This document shows positions 37,086 to 46,032 of a stretch of 64,000 nucleotides of DNA, in pieces. Location: positions 62,001 to 126,000 of the forward strand of contig NZ_BBZF01000012.1 of NCBI RefSeq assembly GCF_020884795.1. The letters are read 5' to 3'. The translations under genes and the position numbers were made by a program. How positions within the stretch are numbered: the first letter of the stretch is position 1; each line of letters begins with the position of its first letter. The notes below the pieces were generated by a model, which saw only the letters and a list, made by a program, of their open reading frames with translations, had not been told where the DNA came from and searched no databases. This DNA comes from Micromonospora okii (GTDB taxonomy: Bacteria; Actinomycetota; Actinomycetes; Mycobacteriales; Micromonosporaceae).

Positions 37086-38398
37086 GGAAGCGCGACGTGG
37101 ACTTCGACTTCGAGTTCGACGACGACGAGCTGGAGCAGGACGACGACGCGGAGCTGTCCGAGGACGACCGGCGGGCGCGCAGCTTCCCGAAGTTCGGCGC
37201 CGGCAAGCGGATCGGCAAGAAGTTCGCCGACACCTGGTGGGGCAACGCCTGGATCGACGCGATGGAGCGCATCGCGCTCGACCCCGAGCAGCTCAAGAAG
37301 GCCCGCCGGTACGCCTTCGCCGGGCAGGTCGGGCCGATCACCGTCAGCCCGGGCCGGATCTCCGCCGGAGTGCACGACGGCGACCAGTACACCCCGCACG
37401 ACACGGTGGTGCGCATCGGCACCCTCTCCGAGGCGGAGTGGGACCGGCTGCTGGACAAGGTCGCCGCGAAGGCCGGGCACATCGCCGCCCTGCTCGACCG
37501 GGACATGCCGCACGACCTGGTGAACACCGCCGACGACGCCGGGGTGCGCCTGCTGCCCGGCTTCGGCGACCTGGAGCCGGAGTGCGACTGCCCCTCCTGG
37601 GACCACCCGTGCCGGCACGCCGCCGCGCTGGCGTACCAGGCGGCGTGGCTGCTCGACCGCGACCCGTTCGTGCTGCTGCTCATGCGCGGCCGGGGCGAGG
37701 CCGAGCTGATGGAGGAGCTGCGGCAGCGCAACGCCCGCCGCGCCATCGCCGCCGACGACGCCGACGCCCTGGCCGGCACCCCGGCCGAGGAGGCGTACGC
37801 CGCGCCCGCCGTACCGCTGCCCGAGCCGCCCCGGCCGGTGACCGGCGACCCGATGGCGCTGGGCCCGCTGCTCGCCGAGCACGAGGCCGCCGGGCTCGAC
37901 GCCGAGGCGCTCGGGCTGCTCGCCGCCGACGCGGCGACCCGGGCCCGGCACCTGCTCGCCGCGACCGCCGACGAGGTGCTGGCCCCGGAGCCCGACGCCT
38001 GGCAGGACGCCGTGCGCCTGGCCGCCCGGATGCCCCGGTCCCGGGCGGCGAAGCGGCTCGGCGAGGCCAGCGGCCGGGCGGCGGAGCTGCCCCGGGCGAT
38101 CAAGGCGTGGGAGTACGCGGGCGCGGCCGGCGTGGACGTCGTCGACGCGGTGTTCAGCCCCCCGAAGGAGCTGGTCGCCCAGGCCACCGACGCGTTGCGC
38201 GAGGCGGGCGAGGTCGACGGCGCCGCGCCGGAGGTGAAGAGCTGGCGCAACCGGTGGACCATCGGCCGCGACGTGCAGGTGCGCTACGGCCGCGACGGCC
38301 GCTGGTACCCGTTCCGCAAGCGGTCGGGGGAGTGGTGGCCGGCGGGCGCGCCCAGCCCCGACCCGGCCGACGCCCTGCTCGACCTGCCCCGGGACTGA
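37082..38398 (+). CDS. SWIM zinc-finger protein
   Basis: 438 residues. Acidic N-terminus (FDFEFDDDELEQDDDAE), then a SWIM finger ECDCPSWDHPCRHAAAL (CxCx6CxH) around residues 171-185, and a helical C-terminal part. SWIM proteins bind DNA or proteins and are regularly encoded beside SNF2 enzymes. ATG overlaps the SNF2 stop, so they are translated together. Confidence 0.88.
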   Translation: MRKRDVDFDFEFDDDELEQDDDAELSEDDRRARSFPKFGAGKRIGKKFADTWWGNAWIDAMERIALDPEQLKKARRYAFAGQVGPITVSPGRISAGVHDGDQYTPHDTVVRIGTLSEAEWDRLLDKVAAKAGHIAALLDRDMPHDLVNTADDAGVRLLPGFGDLEPECDCPSWDHPCRHAAALAYQAAWLLDRDPFVLLLMRGRGEAELMEELRQRNARRAIAADDADALAGTPAEEAYAAPAVPLPEPPRPVTGDPMALGPLLAEHEAAGLDAEALGLLAADAATRARHLLAATADEVLAPEPDAWQDAVRLAARMPRSRAAKRLGEASGRAAELPRAIKAWEYAGAAGVDVVDAVFSPPKELVAQATDALREAGEVDGAAPEVKSWRNRWTIGRDVQVRYGRDGRWYPFRKRSGEWWPAGAPSPDPADALLDLPRD

Positions 38399-38444
38399 CC
38401 GCCCGGCAGGCTGCTGGGGGCTCCCTCCCCTCTACGATGGACGG

Positions 38445-38879
38445 ATGGCATCGGTCAAGCAGGTCCAGGTCACCTTCGACTGCGCGGAGCCCGAGCGCGT
38501 GGCCCGGTTCTGGTGCGAAGTGTTGGGGTACGTCGTGCCACCGCCACCGGAGGGGTTCGCCAACTGGGACGACTTCAACCGGGTCCTACCGCCGGAGCTT
38601 CAGGATTCGGCCTTCGCCTGCGTCGACCCCACGGGTGCGGGCCCCCGGCTGTTCTTCCAGCGCGTTCCCGAAGGCAAGGTCGGCAAGAACCGGTTGCACC
38701 TCGACGTGCGGGTCGGTGCCGGGCTCGTGGGCGACGAGCGCCTGGCCGTGCTCGAGGCCGAATGCGCGCGACTGGTCGCGCTCGGCGCGACACGGGTGCG
38801 ACTGCTGACCGCCGACGGCTACAACGAGTCGTGCCTGGTGATGCAGGACGTCGAGGGCAACGAGTTCTGCCTCGACTGA
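38445..38879 (+). CDS. VOC/glyoxalase-like protein
   Basis: 144 residues: KQVQVTFDCAEPERVARFWCEVLGY opening (split over both lines of the fold), FQRVPEGKVGKNRLHLDV and NEFCLD ending. Metal-binding residues of a single VOC unit are partly present. Function unknown; it appears to be a chromosomal-type gene rather than a pathway gene. No strong ribosome site is visible. Confidence 0.75.
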   Translation: MASVKQVQVTFDCAEPERVARFWCEVLGYVVPPPPEGFANWDDFNRVLPPELQDSAFACVDPTGAGPRLFFQRVPEGKVGKNRLHLDVRVGAGLVGDERLAVLEAECARLVALGATRVRLLTADGYNESCLVMQDVEGNEFCLD

Positions 38880-38979
38880 GCGCCTTTCACCGGCCGGGTT
38901 CCACCACCTGGACCGGAGCGGCATCCGGCACGGCTCCACCGGGCCCGTCGGCGCGCTCGGCCAACCCCACCTTTCACCG

Positions 38980-39050
38980 CCTTTGCTCTGCTTCCACCGA
39001 CGCAACGGTTACGCCGCGTAAGTGTTGCATCGGCGGAAGCAGAGCAAAGG
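38980..39050. repeat. Dispersed palindromic element, copy 2 (short loop)
   Basis: Inverted arms CCTTTGCTCTGCTTCC (38980-38995) and GGAAGCAGAGCAAAGG (39035-39050), with inner pairing of CGACGCAAC and GTTGCATCG. Homologous to 23669-23799. Lies between the VOC gene and the XRE gene; the remaining 38880-39172 holds no clear gene. Confidence 0.85.
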
Positions 39051-39172
39051 GAGCGCAAGGGTGCATGAGCCAGTGGACAGCAGCGGGTCTCGACGACGCC
39101 TCTGACGATGCGTCACGGCGGCCCCTTCGTGCCGTACGAGCAGGCTGAGTAGCGCAGGCCCGACGGTGCCCG

Positions 39173-40378
39173 TCAGACCGGGAGGCCGACGGCGGTGGCC
39201 AGGGCTGCCACGTCGGCCGGGAGCGGTCCGCCGCGTGCCAGGTCGGCGATGACGGTACGGGCCACCGGTCGTAGCCGTACTTCGGCGGGTGCGGTGCGGT
39301 CGGCGTGGATCAGGGTGCGTCCGGCCGCGAGGAGGTCGCCGACCAACAGGTACGCCCGCGCGATGTCGAGCAGGAATGCGGCGCGGTGTTCGACGGGCAG
39401 TCGTCGCCATTGGCCGGAGGCGACGACCTGGGTGTGTCGGGTGATGGCCTGGTGGGCGTTGCCGAGGTCGGCGGTGGTGGTGATGCGGGCGAGTGCGACG
39501 GTGGCGGGGCCGAAGCCGACGTGGTGCGGGTCGGTGTCGTCGTCCACCTGCGCGGCGATGTCGGCCGCCTGGTCGAGGAGTTCCCGTACTCCGTCCGCGT
39601 CGGCGCAGGCTGCGGCGGCGTGGGCGGCCTCGACCAGCAGGGCTCCGCGCAGCGGCAGCATGTCGGGGCTGTCGTGGGGCGGTCGGTGGGTGGTGGTGTG
39701 GTGTGCGGCGGGGAGGGTGGCGGCGAGGGCGAGTGGGGCGCGGCCGAGGGCGCGTAGCGCTTGGGCGAGCGGTACGACGGCTGTCGCGGACAGGGGTGGG
39801 TTGCCGGTGGCGGTGGCGATGGCGCGGTCGGCGGCGAGCCAGGCGAGGTCGGCTTCGCCGAGTTTGACCAGTACGGAGGCGGTGATCCGGTACGCCTGCA
39901 CGAGCAGGCCGGCCGTGTCGTCGTCCCGGTAGGCGGTGTGGGTGTGTCGGGTGTCGCCGAGCAGGTCGGGTAACGCTCGGAGGAGGGCGGGGTAGTCGGC
40001 GTGGTCGTAGGTGAGCCAGGCGTGCCCGACGCGCCGGCTCAGCTCGTTGGGTGGGGTGGTGGGTGGGCCGTACGGGTCGGGGTGGCTGTCGTAGCGGGCG
40101 AGGGCGGCGCGTACCGCGTCGATCCCGGCCGCGACCGTTGCGCCGCTGGTCGTCCGTGGTGGGGTGGTGCGGCCGAGCAGGAGGGTGGGGTCGACGCGCA
40201 GGACGGTGGCGACTTCGGTGATGACGGAGTACCTGTCGAGGGTGCGGACGCCGCGTTCGACCTTGTCGACCCAGCTCTTGGATTTGCCGAGGCGGTCGGC
40301 GAGCATCTGCTGGGTCATCTGCCGCCGGGTCCGCAGGCGGGCGACGCGGCGGCCTATGGGCAGGTCACGGTTGGCCAC
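39173..40378 (-). CDS. XRE-family helix-turn-helix regulator with helical repeat domain
   Basis: 401 residues. N-terminal HTH_3: RVARLRTRRQMTQQMLADRLGKSKSWVDKVE, then a long Ala/Leu-rich helical domain resembling tetratricopeptide repeats, as in many actinomycete regulators. Overlaps the next minus-strand gene by 14 bases. Nothing ties it to the polyketide pathway. Confidence 0.82.
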   Translation of the reverse strand: MANRDLPIGRRVARLRTRRQMTQQMLADRLGKSKSWVDKVERGVRTLDRYSVITEVATVLRVDPTLLLGRTTPPRTTSGATVAAGIDAVRAALARYDSHPDPYGPPTTPPNELSRRVGHAWLTYDHADYPALLRALPDLLGDTRHTHTAYRDDDTAGLLVQAYRITASVLVKLGEADLAWLAADRAIATATGNPPLSATAVVPLAQALRALGRAPLALAATLPAAHHTTTHRPPHDSPDMLPLRGALLVEAAHAAAACADADGVRELLDQAADIAAQVDDDTDPHHVGFGPATVALARITTTADLGNAHQAITRHTQVVASGQWRRLPVEHRAAFLLDIARAYLLVGDLLAAGRTLIHADRTAPAEVRLRPVARTVIADLARGGPLPADVAALATAVGLPV

Positions 40379-40853
40379 GACGCCACCGCCGGTCGGGTAC
40401 GGCCCGGGTGGTCTCCTCGGCCGGTATCCGTTCCGCCTCGGCCAGCTCCAGAATCCGTCGCCGCGCCGCCTCCCGCTCGGCTTCCTGGATCTGCTCGCCC
40501 CGGCTCTGCTTCGCTTCGTCGTCCCTGCTGGCCATGTCTGCTGCCTCCTGGTGGGTGTGTGTGCCTTTGCCGTCGGCGGCCTGGCGGGTCGGTTGTTCCT
40601 GGGTCGCCCATGACCCGAGCGGCCGGGCGCACCAGCCCACGAAGCGTTCGGTGACCTCGGCGGCGCTCAGGCCGGTGATCTCGGTGTGGGCGTCGCGTAG
40701 GTGCTCGCTCATGTAGCGGGTGAGGGTGCGGATGTTGCAGTGGCACAGCTCCTTGAGCTGCCGTTTACGTGTCGGGCACGGCCACGGTTCGCCGCAGGCC
40801 AGGCAGTTCCAGTCGGGCCGCGACGGCCCGTGCAACGCCGGATAGTCACCCAT
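40365..40853 (-). CDS. Cys-rich hypothetical protein
   Basis: 162 residues. N-terminal WNCLACGEPWPCPTRKRQL (CxxC...C) and CHCNIRTL suggest a small zinc-binding domain; the C-terminal half is charged and probably helical (KQSRGEQIQEAEREAARRR). I do not recognise a function. It overlaps both the DivIVA-like gene and the XRE gene, so the three form one unit. Confidence 0.6.
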   Translation of the reverse strand: MGDYPALHGPSRPDWNCLACGEPWPCPTRKRQLKELCHCNIRTLTRYMSEHLRDAHTEITGLSAAEVTERFVGWCARPLGSWATQEQPTRQAADGKGTHTHQEAADMASRDDEAKQSRGEQIQEAEREAARRRILELAEAERIPAEETTRAVPDRRWRRGQP

Positions 40854-41277
40854 CGCCCCGCCCGTCGTCCGCCCTCCGGTGGCCGCCGGGCTGCCGACGC
40901 GAGTAGGGCGGGCACATGGGCGGACGGCGGTACTCGTTGCGGGGACGTGGTGTCCAGGGTGTGCGCAGCCGCCAGCGCTCCGCGCGTAGCTCGGCCACGG
41001 TGTCCCGGTAGTAGCTGGCCTCGTCCCGGGCGGTGACGATTTCCCGGTACAGGGCGTCCAGGTCGGCCTCGACCCGGCCCAAAAATCTTCCGACCGCCTC
41101 CGGGTCCAGGCCCCGCCGACCGAACCGGGTCAACGGGAACCGCTGCCACCGGATGTCGGTCGGCGTCAGCAGGTTCCGCCGGGACCGGTAGACCCCGCCT
41201 TCCGCCGTGGCACGGCCGATCCCGGGGGAGGGGATGGCCTCTGTCGGGTCTGGTGGCTCGTCTGGGTTGGGCTCCAT
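40846..41277 (-). CDS. DivIVA-domain protein
   Basis: 143 residues from ATG 41277 (GGAGG three bases upstream; an earlier start at 41313 is possible). Contains a DivIVA/Wag31-like segment FPLTRFGRRGLDPEAVGRFL followed by a short coiled coil VEADLDALYREIVTARDEA. Members of this type occur in actinomycete accessory regions; role not known. Confidence 0.65.
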   Translation of the reverse strand: MEPNPDEPPDPTEAIPSPGIGRATAEGGVYRSRRNLLTPTDIRWQRFPLTRFGRRGLDPEAVGRFLGRVEADLDALYREIVTARDEASYYRDTVAELRAERWRLRTPWTPRPRNEYRRPPMCPPYSRRQPGGHRRADDGRGDG

Positions 41278-41393
41278 GGGCCTCCGTCCTGTCCTGTCGA
41301 TGCCTTGACGCATCTGATGGGACTGCGGTTGTAGTGGCTGTGCTGGACCGTCCCCGCGTCAGACGCCAGCCAGGGAGCGGGGACTCGCTCAAT

Positions 41394-41418
41394 CTAGGTC
41401 ACTGTATGACCTAGGTCA
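41394..41418. promoter_or_regulatory. Inverted/direct TAGGTCA operator between DivIVA-like and GntR genes
   Basis: CTAGGTCA (41394-41401), TGACCTAG (41407-41414) and CTAGGTCA (41411-41418): an inverted repeat with a 5-base loop whose right half also belongs to the perfect palindrome TGACCTAGGTCA (41407-41418). Likely bound by the GntR protein. Confidence 0.5.
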
Positions 41419-41482
41419 ATCACTGCGCGGAGTCTGCCGGCGAGTCGTGATCTAATCGCCGGGCCAGCCAGGGAGAGACCAC

Positions 41483-41710
41483 ATGCCCATACCGATGTCG
41501 TCGCGGCAGATCGCAGACGACCTGACCGCCCGGATCGCCGCTCGGGAGTACCAGCCGGGCACCAAGCTGCCGTCGCTGCGAGAGTTGGCCGACCTGTACT
41601 CGGTCAGCGTGTCAACCATTCAGCGAGCCCTGGAGCTGACCCGTGAGCGCAGACTTACGGTGGGTCGTGCCGGCAGTGGGGTGTACGTAGTGGACGAGCC
41701 GCCAGCGTAG
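41483..41710 (+). CDS. Small GntR-type winged-helix regulator
   Basis: 75 residues, essentially only the GntR DNA-binding domain: SSRQIADDLTARIAAREYQP, LPSLRELADLYSVSVSTIQR. No ligand domain. GGGAGAG precedes the ATG. Small proteins of this form are typical regulators on actinomycete mobile or accessory DNA. Confidence 0.8.
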   Translation: MPIPMSSRQIADDLTARIAAREYQPGTKLPSLRELADLYSVSVSTIQRALELTRERRLTVGRAGSGVYVVDEPPA

Positions 41711-41745
41711 GAAGCCTCGCGAATATCGCGCTCGACGTTGTTCGC

Positions 41746-42264
41746 TCATTCTTCGATCTGGCGAGATGGTCGGCGAGCGTGGTAGAGACGCGCAAGTGCC
41801 GCACGGATGGCCGGCACCGCTTCAGCGGGGTGGTGATCGGGGGGAAGGTGCTCGATCGCTGCATAGACCGCCTTCTCGATGTCTCTGACGGTGAGGCCGT
41901 CGGGTAGACGCTGGAACCAGCGGTAGCCGGTCGGCTGCTGCGGCAGTCCTACATCGTGCAGATACGAGTTCGCGGCCTCGTCGATGATCGCTTGGTCATC
42001 GGCCGTGCGCGGCTCGAAGAACGTGCGCTCTCCGGCGCGGTCGATGATCGTCACCTTGATTTGATGTTGCCGGGTCTCAGCGAACCGAACCAGGGTGGCG
42101 GGGTCGGCCAGGTAGCCGAGCATGGCATCCCAGCCGGATCCGTTCAGCTCCCAGTACCTTCCATCGGGAGTGTCGATGGCATGGCGCTCGGAGTTGTCCG
42201 GCGGTGAACCGGGGAACGGCTGGGCCGTCTCCCACGCGTTCCGTGCGGCGCTGGTGTCGCCCAT
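41746..42264 (-). CDS. Hypothetical protein
   Basis: 172 residues, unrecognised. Mixed alpha/beta composition, no signal or membrane segment; AAGGAG six bases before the ATG and normal codon use support a real gene. Faces the GntR gene. The C-terminal half (HLPPDHHPAEAVPAIRAALA) looks helical. Confidence 0.55.
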   Translation of the reverse strand: MGDTSAARNAWETAQPFPGSPPDNSERHAIDTPDGRYWELNGSGWDAMLGYLADPATLVRFAETRQHQIKVTIIDRAGERTFFEPRTADDQAIIDEAANSYLHDVGLPQQPTGYRWFQRLPDGLTVRDIEKAVYAAIEHLPPDHHPAEAVPAIRAALARLYHARRPSRQIEE

Positions 42265-42421
42265 GCTGCTCCTTGCGAGACGGCACGCTCGCGGCTTCCC
42301 GCAGGGGCGGGAACGTGGTCACGCATCCGTATTCACCATTCACCCGTGATGGTATGACCTCGGACCGGGCAGGGGCGGACAATCGCTGAAGGTCAGTGGC
42401 GTGCGGTAAGCCGGTTGTTGC

Positions 42422-43405
42422 CTACTCGGAGACGCCCGTGCGTGCCGATGCGGCGCGGATCGCGTCGATCAGGGCTAGGCCGGCCAGCGTCCGTTCCCCG
42501 TGTGCGGCGAGGTCCCGCTCCCCGCGTACGGCGGCGAGGAACTCGCCCAGGGCGCCGACGAAGTGGTCCTCGGCGGGCAGGGTACGCAGCTCCACCCGGT
42601 CCTGCCGCTCCAGGCGCAGCACCGGCTGCCAGCCGGCCGCCGGGGTGAACGCCCGCTCCAGCACGATCCGCCCCCGCTCGCCCCACAGCTCGTAGCTCGA
42701 CCGGTAGGCGTGCGTGAAGCCGTACGTCAGGTGGGCCGCGACGCCGGTCGCGTCCCGCAGCAGGGCGGCCCCGCCGACCTCCACGTCGTACCGGGGGTCG
42801 GTCTGCCGGGTCGCGCCGACCACGGCGAGGGGCCCGGCCAGGTGCAGCAGCGCGGCGTGCAGCGGGTAGTAGCCGACGTCGAGCAGCGCGCCCCCGCCCA
42901 GGTCGGCCCGGTGCCGGATGTCCCCGGCGGGCAGCGGGGGAATGGCCATCGCGGCGCTGAGCACCCGCAGCTCGCCGATCGCCCCGTCGGCGACCAGGCC
43001 GGCCGCCGTGGCGTGCTGGCCGTGGTGGACGAACATCCGGTTCTCCATGACCACCCGCCCGGCGGCGCGGGCCGCCGCCAGCACCGCCGCCCCGTCAGCC
43101 TCGGTGGTGGCTAGCGGCTTCTCCACCAGCGCGTGCTTGCCGGCGGCGAGCGCCGCCCGCGCCAGCGCGGCGTGCCCGCCCGTGTGCACCGAGACGTAGA
43201 CGGCGTCCACGTCGTCGCGCTCCAGCAGCTCCCGGTAGTCCCGCGCCGGCGTGCCGCCGAACCGGGCGGCGAACTCCGCCGCCCGGCCGGCGTCGCGGGC
43301 GGCCACGGCGGTGAGCCGGGCCGGCGACGCGGCCAGCGCCGGCAGGAACCGCCGCGCGGCGATCGACGAACATCCCAGCAGTCCGATGCGGACGTCCTCC
43401 GGCAC
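42422..43405 (-). CDS. Gfo/Idh/MocA-family NDP-hexose 3-ketoreductase
   Basis: 327 residues from GTG 43405 (AGAGAGGA eight bases upstream; GTG 43429 also in frame). Rossmann start RIGLLGCSSIAARRFLPAL, catalytic-type HALVEKPLATT, GGGALLDVGYYPLHA. Closely fits NDP-hexose 3-ketoreductases that follow the 2,3-dehydratase in 2-deoxysugar pathways, although it lies 10 kb away from that gene. Confidence 0.85.
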   Translation of the reverse strand: MPEDVRIGLLGCSSIAARRFLPALAASPARLTAVAARDAGRAAEFAARFGGTPARDYRELLERDDVDAVYVSVHTGGHAALARAALAAGKHALVEKPLATTEADGAAVLAAARAAGRVVMENRMFVHHGQHATAAGLVADGAIGELRVLSAAMAIPPLPAGDIRHRADLGGGALLDVGYYPLHAALLHLAGPLAVVGATRQTDPRYDVEVGGAALLRDATGVAAHLTYGFTHAYRSSYELWGERGRIVLERAFTPAAGWQPVLRLERQDRVELRTLPAEDHFVGALGEFLAAVRGERDLAAHGERTLAGLALIDAIRAASARTGVSE

Positions 43406-43512
43406 GGGCTCGGTCCTCTCTCGTCGCACGGCCCGGCTCGCGCGGGGCGAACCGGGCCGCTGGGCGGGGCGGTGGGGGCGCCGTCAGCGAGCGCCCCCAC
43501 CGGTCGAACGGA

Positions 43513-44556
43513 TCAGGGCACCAGGACGAGCTTGCCAATCACGCCGCCATCGATCAACTCCCGTACCGCCCGGCCCGCCTCGTCCAGCGGGTACCGGCGG
43601 GCCACCGTGGGCCGCAGTACCCCGTCGCGGACCAGGGTGAAGAGGCTGGCCAGGTCGTCGCGGAAGTGCGGGCCGGGCTTGACGTAGTAGGTGCGCGCCC
43701 GCCGGCCCCGGGCCGCGCCGACCAGCCCGGCGACGTTCCAGCCGATCACCTTGCGCAGCGCCGGCAGGTGCGGCCGGAACCACTGGCCGGGCCGGTAGCC
43801 CGCCACCGACGAGTCGTACGACACCAGCGTCCCGCCCGGGGCGAGCAGCGACCAGCCGGCGTTCAGGCCCGCGCCGCCGATGTGGTCGAAGACCGCGTCG
43901 ACGCCCCGGGGCGCCAGCTTCCGCACCGCGGCCACCACGTCGTCGCGGTAGTCCAGCGGCTCGGCGCCCAGCGCCCGCACGGCGTCGTGCTTGGCCGGCG
44001 ACGCGGTGCCGATGACCCGCACCCCGTGGCGCACGGCGAGCTGGGTGAGCAGGGTGCCCACCCCGCCGCTGGCCCCGTGCACCAGCACCGTCGCGCCCGG
44101 CCGGACCCGGGCGGAGCGGTGCAGCATCTGCCACGCGGTGACGCCGTTGCAGACCAGGGCGACGGCCTCGCCGGCGTCCAGGTCCTCCGGGACGCCGGCG
44201 AGGGACTTCGCGCTCACCTCCGCGTACTCCTGCCAGGCGCCGACGCGGGGCATGGAGACCACCCGGTCGCCGGTGCGCCAGCCGGTGACCCCCGGCCCCA
44301 CCTCGACGATCCGCCCGACGAGGTCGTAGCCGAGCACGCACGGCGGCTTCGGCGGGAACGGGTGCAGCCCGCGTAGGGTCTGCACCTCGGCGAAGGAGAC
44401 GCCGGCGGCCTCCACCCGCACCACCACCCGCCCGCGCCGGGCGGCCGGGCGCGCCCCGGTGCGCACCCGCAGCGCCTCCGGCTCGCCCAGCGTGGTCATG
44501 ACGACCCGGCGGCTCGTCGTGCCCGGCGGGGCCGTCCGCTCCGTGTCGAGGCCCAT
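43513..44556 (-). CDS. Zinc-free medium-chain (quinone-type) oxidoreductase
   Basis: 347 residues: catalytic domain motif LGYDLVGRIVEVGPGV, NADPH motif VLVHGASGGVGTLLTQLA, DHIGGAGLNAGW. Lacks the zinc ligands of alcohol dehydrogenases, so it is a QOR-like reductase acting on a quinone or enone of the aglycone. Starts 3 bases after the SnoaL-like gene stop, in the same operon. Confidence 0.85.
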   Translation of the reverse strand: MGLDTERTAPPGTTSRRVVMTTLGEPEALRVRTGARPAARRGRVVVRVEAAGVSFAEVQTLRGLHPFPPKPPCVLGYDLVGRIVEVGPGVTGWRTGDRVVSMPRVGAWQEYAEVSAKSLAGVPEDLDAGEAVALVCNGVTAWQMLHRSARVRPGATVLVHGASGGVGTLLTQLAVRHGVRVIGTASPAKHDAVRALGAEPLDYRDDVVAAVRKLAPRGVDAVFDHIGGAGLNAGWSLLAPGGTLVSYDSSVAGYRPGQWFRPHLPALRKVIGWNVAGLVGAARGRRARTYYVKPGPHFRDDLASLFTLVRDGVLRPTVARRYPLDEAGRAVRELIDGGVIGKLVLVP

Positions 44557-44558
44557 CG

Positions 44559-45014
44559 TCAGACGTCCGCCGGCACCTTGCCGAGCTCCTTGAGCATCGG
44601 CAGGTAGTTCATGACGTCCCAGTGCTCGACCACCTTGCCGTCGACGAAGCGCAGCTCCTCGACGATGTGCCAGGCGACCTTCCGGTTGGTCGGGGCGAGG
44701 TCGCCGAACCGGCCCTTGTGGGTGGCCGTGATGGTGATCCGCAGGATGACCCGGTCCTCCTCGGCCATGATGCTCTTCACGTCGAGGTGCAGGTCGGGGA
44801 ACGCCTGGATGCCGCCCTCCATCCGGCGGATCATCTCGTCGGTGTCGACCACCTTGTCCTCGGAGTAGTGGACGACGTCCGGGGCCCAGTACTTGATGAT
44901 CCCGTCCAGCTCCCACCGGTTCCACGCGGCCACCATCTGGAGGCAGCGCTCCTTGTTCTCGGCCAGGGTCCGGTCGTCGGTCAGGGACCGTTCCGCGTTC
45001 TCGGTCAGGGACAT
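44559..45014 (-). CDS. SnoaL-like polyketide cyclase (third)
   Basis: 151 residues: NKERCLQMVAAWNRWELDG, VVHYSEDKVVDTDEMIRRME, AFPDLHLDVKSIMAEEDRV and VEELRFVDGKVVEHWDV, closest of the three to classical SnoaL/AknH. GAGGAG precedes the ATG. First gene of a leftward operon from a SARP-type bidirectional site. Confidence 0.87.
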   Translation of the reverse strand: MSLTENAERSLTDDRTLAENKERCLQMVAAWNRWELDGIIKYWAPDVVHYSEDKVVDTDEMIRRMEGGIQAFPDLHLDVKSIMAEEDRVILRITITATHKGRFGDLAPTNRKVAWHIVEELRFVDGKVVEHWDVMNYLPMLKELGKVPADV

Positions 45015-45066
45015 GTGAACTCCTCGTGGCCCGACGGTTGTCTGGCTCCACCCTCGCGACCTGCCC

Positions 45067-45098
45067 TCAAGGACCCCTCAAGGGCAGGTCGTGATGCT
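45067..45098. promoter_or_regulatory. Bidirectional SARP-type operator
   Basis: Plus strand: TCAAGGA (45067), TCAAGGG (45078-45084), 8 bp, GATGCT (45093-45098). The same bases read on the minus strand as TTGAGGG-N4-TTGAGGG, 8 bp, then GAGGGT. One site could serve both divergent genes. Confidence 0.5.
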
Positions 45099-45148
45099 CG
45101 GGGACGAGATCGGGCGCGGCCCGACGCGAAAGAGGACAGGTGGATGAG

Positions 45149-45985
45149 ATGACGATCCTGGTGACGGGCGCGACCGGACACGTCGGCCGACACGTGGTCA
45201 CGGAGCTGCTGGCCGGGGGCCACGCGGTGCGGGCGATGACCCGCGACCCGCAGCGCGGCCGGTTCCCGGCCGGCGTCGAGGTGGTCCGGGGCGACCTGAC
45301 CGAGCCCGCGGGGCTGGCGGACGCCCTGCGCGGCGTGGAGAAGATGTACCTGTTCCCGGTGCCGGACACCGCCGTGGAGGTGGTGCGGGCCGCGGAGCGG
45401 GCCGGCGTCCGGCACGCGGTGGTGCTCTCCTCCACCTCCGCCGACGACGCCACGAACTTCAGCGGCGTCTACCACCGCACCGTGGAGCGGGCGGTGGAGG
45501 AGAGCGGCCTGGACTGGACGTTCGTCCGGCCGGACGAGTTCGCCACGAACCTGCTGTGGAAGTGGGGCCACTCCGTGCGTACGGAGGGGGTGGTGCGGGG
45601 GCCGTACCCGCAGGCCCGGCGGGCGCTGATCCACGAGGTGGACATCGCGGCGGTGGTCGCGCTCGCGCTGACCGAGGCTGGCCACGCCGGCCAGGTGTAC
45701 GACCTGACCGGCCCGGAGGCGCTGGACCAGCGCACCCAGGTGGCGCAGCTCGCCGAGGCCACCGGACGTCAGATCCGCTTCGAGGAGGTCAGCCCGGCGG
45801 CGGCCCGCGCCGAGCTGACCGCGTACATGCCGGAGCCGGTGGTCGACATGGTGCTCGGCTACCTGGCCGACTCCGTGGACCGCCCGCCGGTGGTGCTGCC
45901 GACGGTGGAGAAGCTGACCGGCCGACCGGGGACGCCGTTCGCCCGCTGGGCGGCCGACCACGCCGACGAGTTCCGCGCGGCCTGA
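45149..45985 (+). CDS. NmrA-type NAD(P)-binding oxidoreductase (third)
   Basis: 278 residues from ATG 45149; GTG 45140 is an alternative. [52 protein letters not shown]. Most similar to the 17451 protein, and like it lacks YxxxK. Possible reductase of a quinone or of the C2 branch. Followed by a long hairpin. Confidence 0.82.
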   Translation: MTILVTGATGHVGRHVVTELLAGGHAVRAMTRDPQRGRFPAGVEVVRGDLTEPAGLADALRGVEKMYLFPVPDTAVEVVRAAERAGVRHAVVLSSTSADDATNFSGVYHRTVERAVEESGLDWTFVRPDEFATNLLWKWGHSVRTEGVVRGPYPQARRALIHEVDIAAVVALALTEAGHAGQVYDLTGPEALDQRTQVAQLAEATGRQIRFEEVSPAAARAELTAYMPEPVVDMVLGYLADSVDRPPVVLPTVEKLTGRPGTPFARWAADHADEFRAA

Positions 45986-45996
45986 GCCGCCTGACG

Positions 45997-46032
45997 CGTA
46001 CGGGCCGGCGGGGCGCCCCACCGGCCCGTACG
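45997..46032. terminator. Long hairpin overlapping the second TetR operator
   Basis: 12-bp inverted repeat CGTACGGGCCGG / CCGGCCCGTACG with a GC-rich loop that pairs further. Its right arm contains the first bases of operator copy D. Confidence 0.65.

Noticed and set aside
38980..39050. Factor-independent terminator of the VOC gene
   Set aside because: The inverted repeat is far longer than a terminator, lies 100 bases downstream and is repeated elsewhere, so a dispersed element is more likely.
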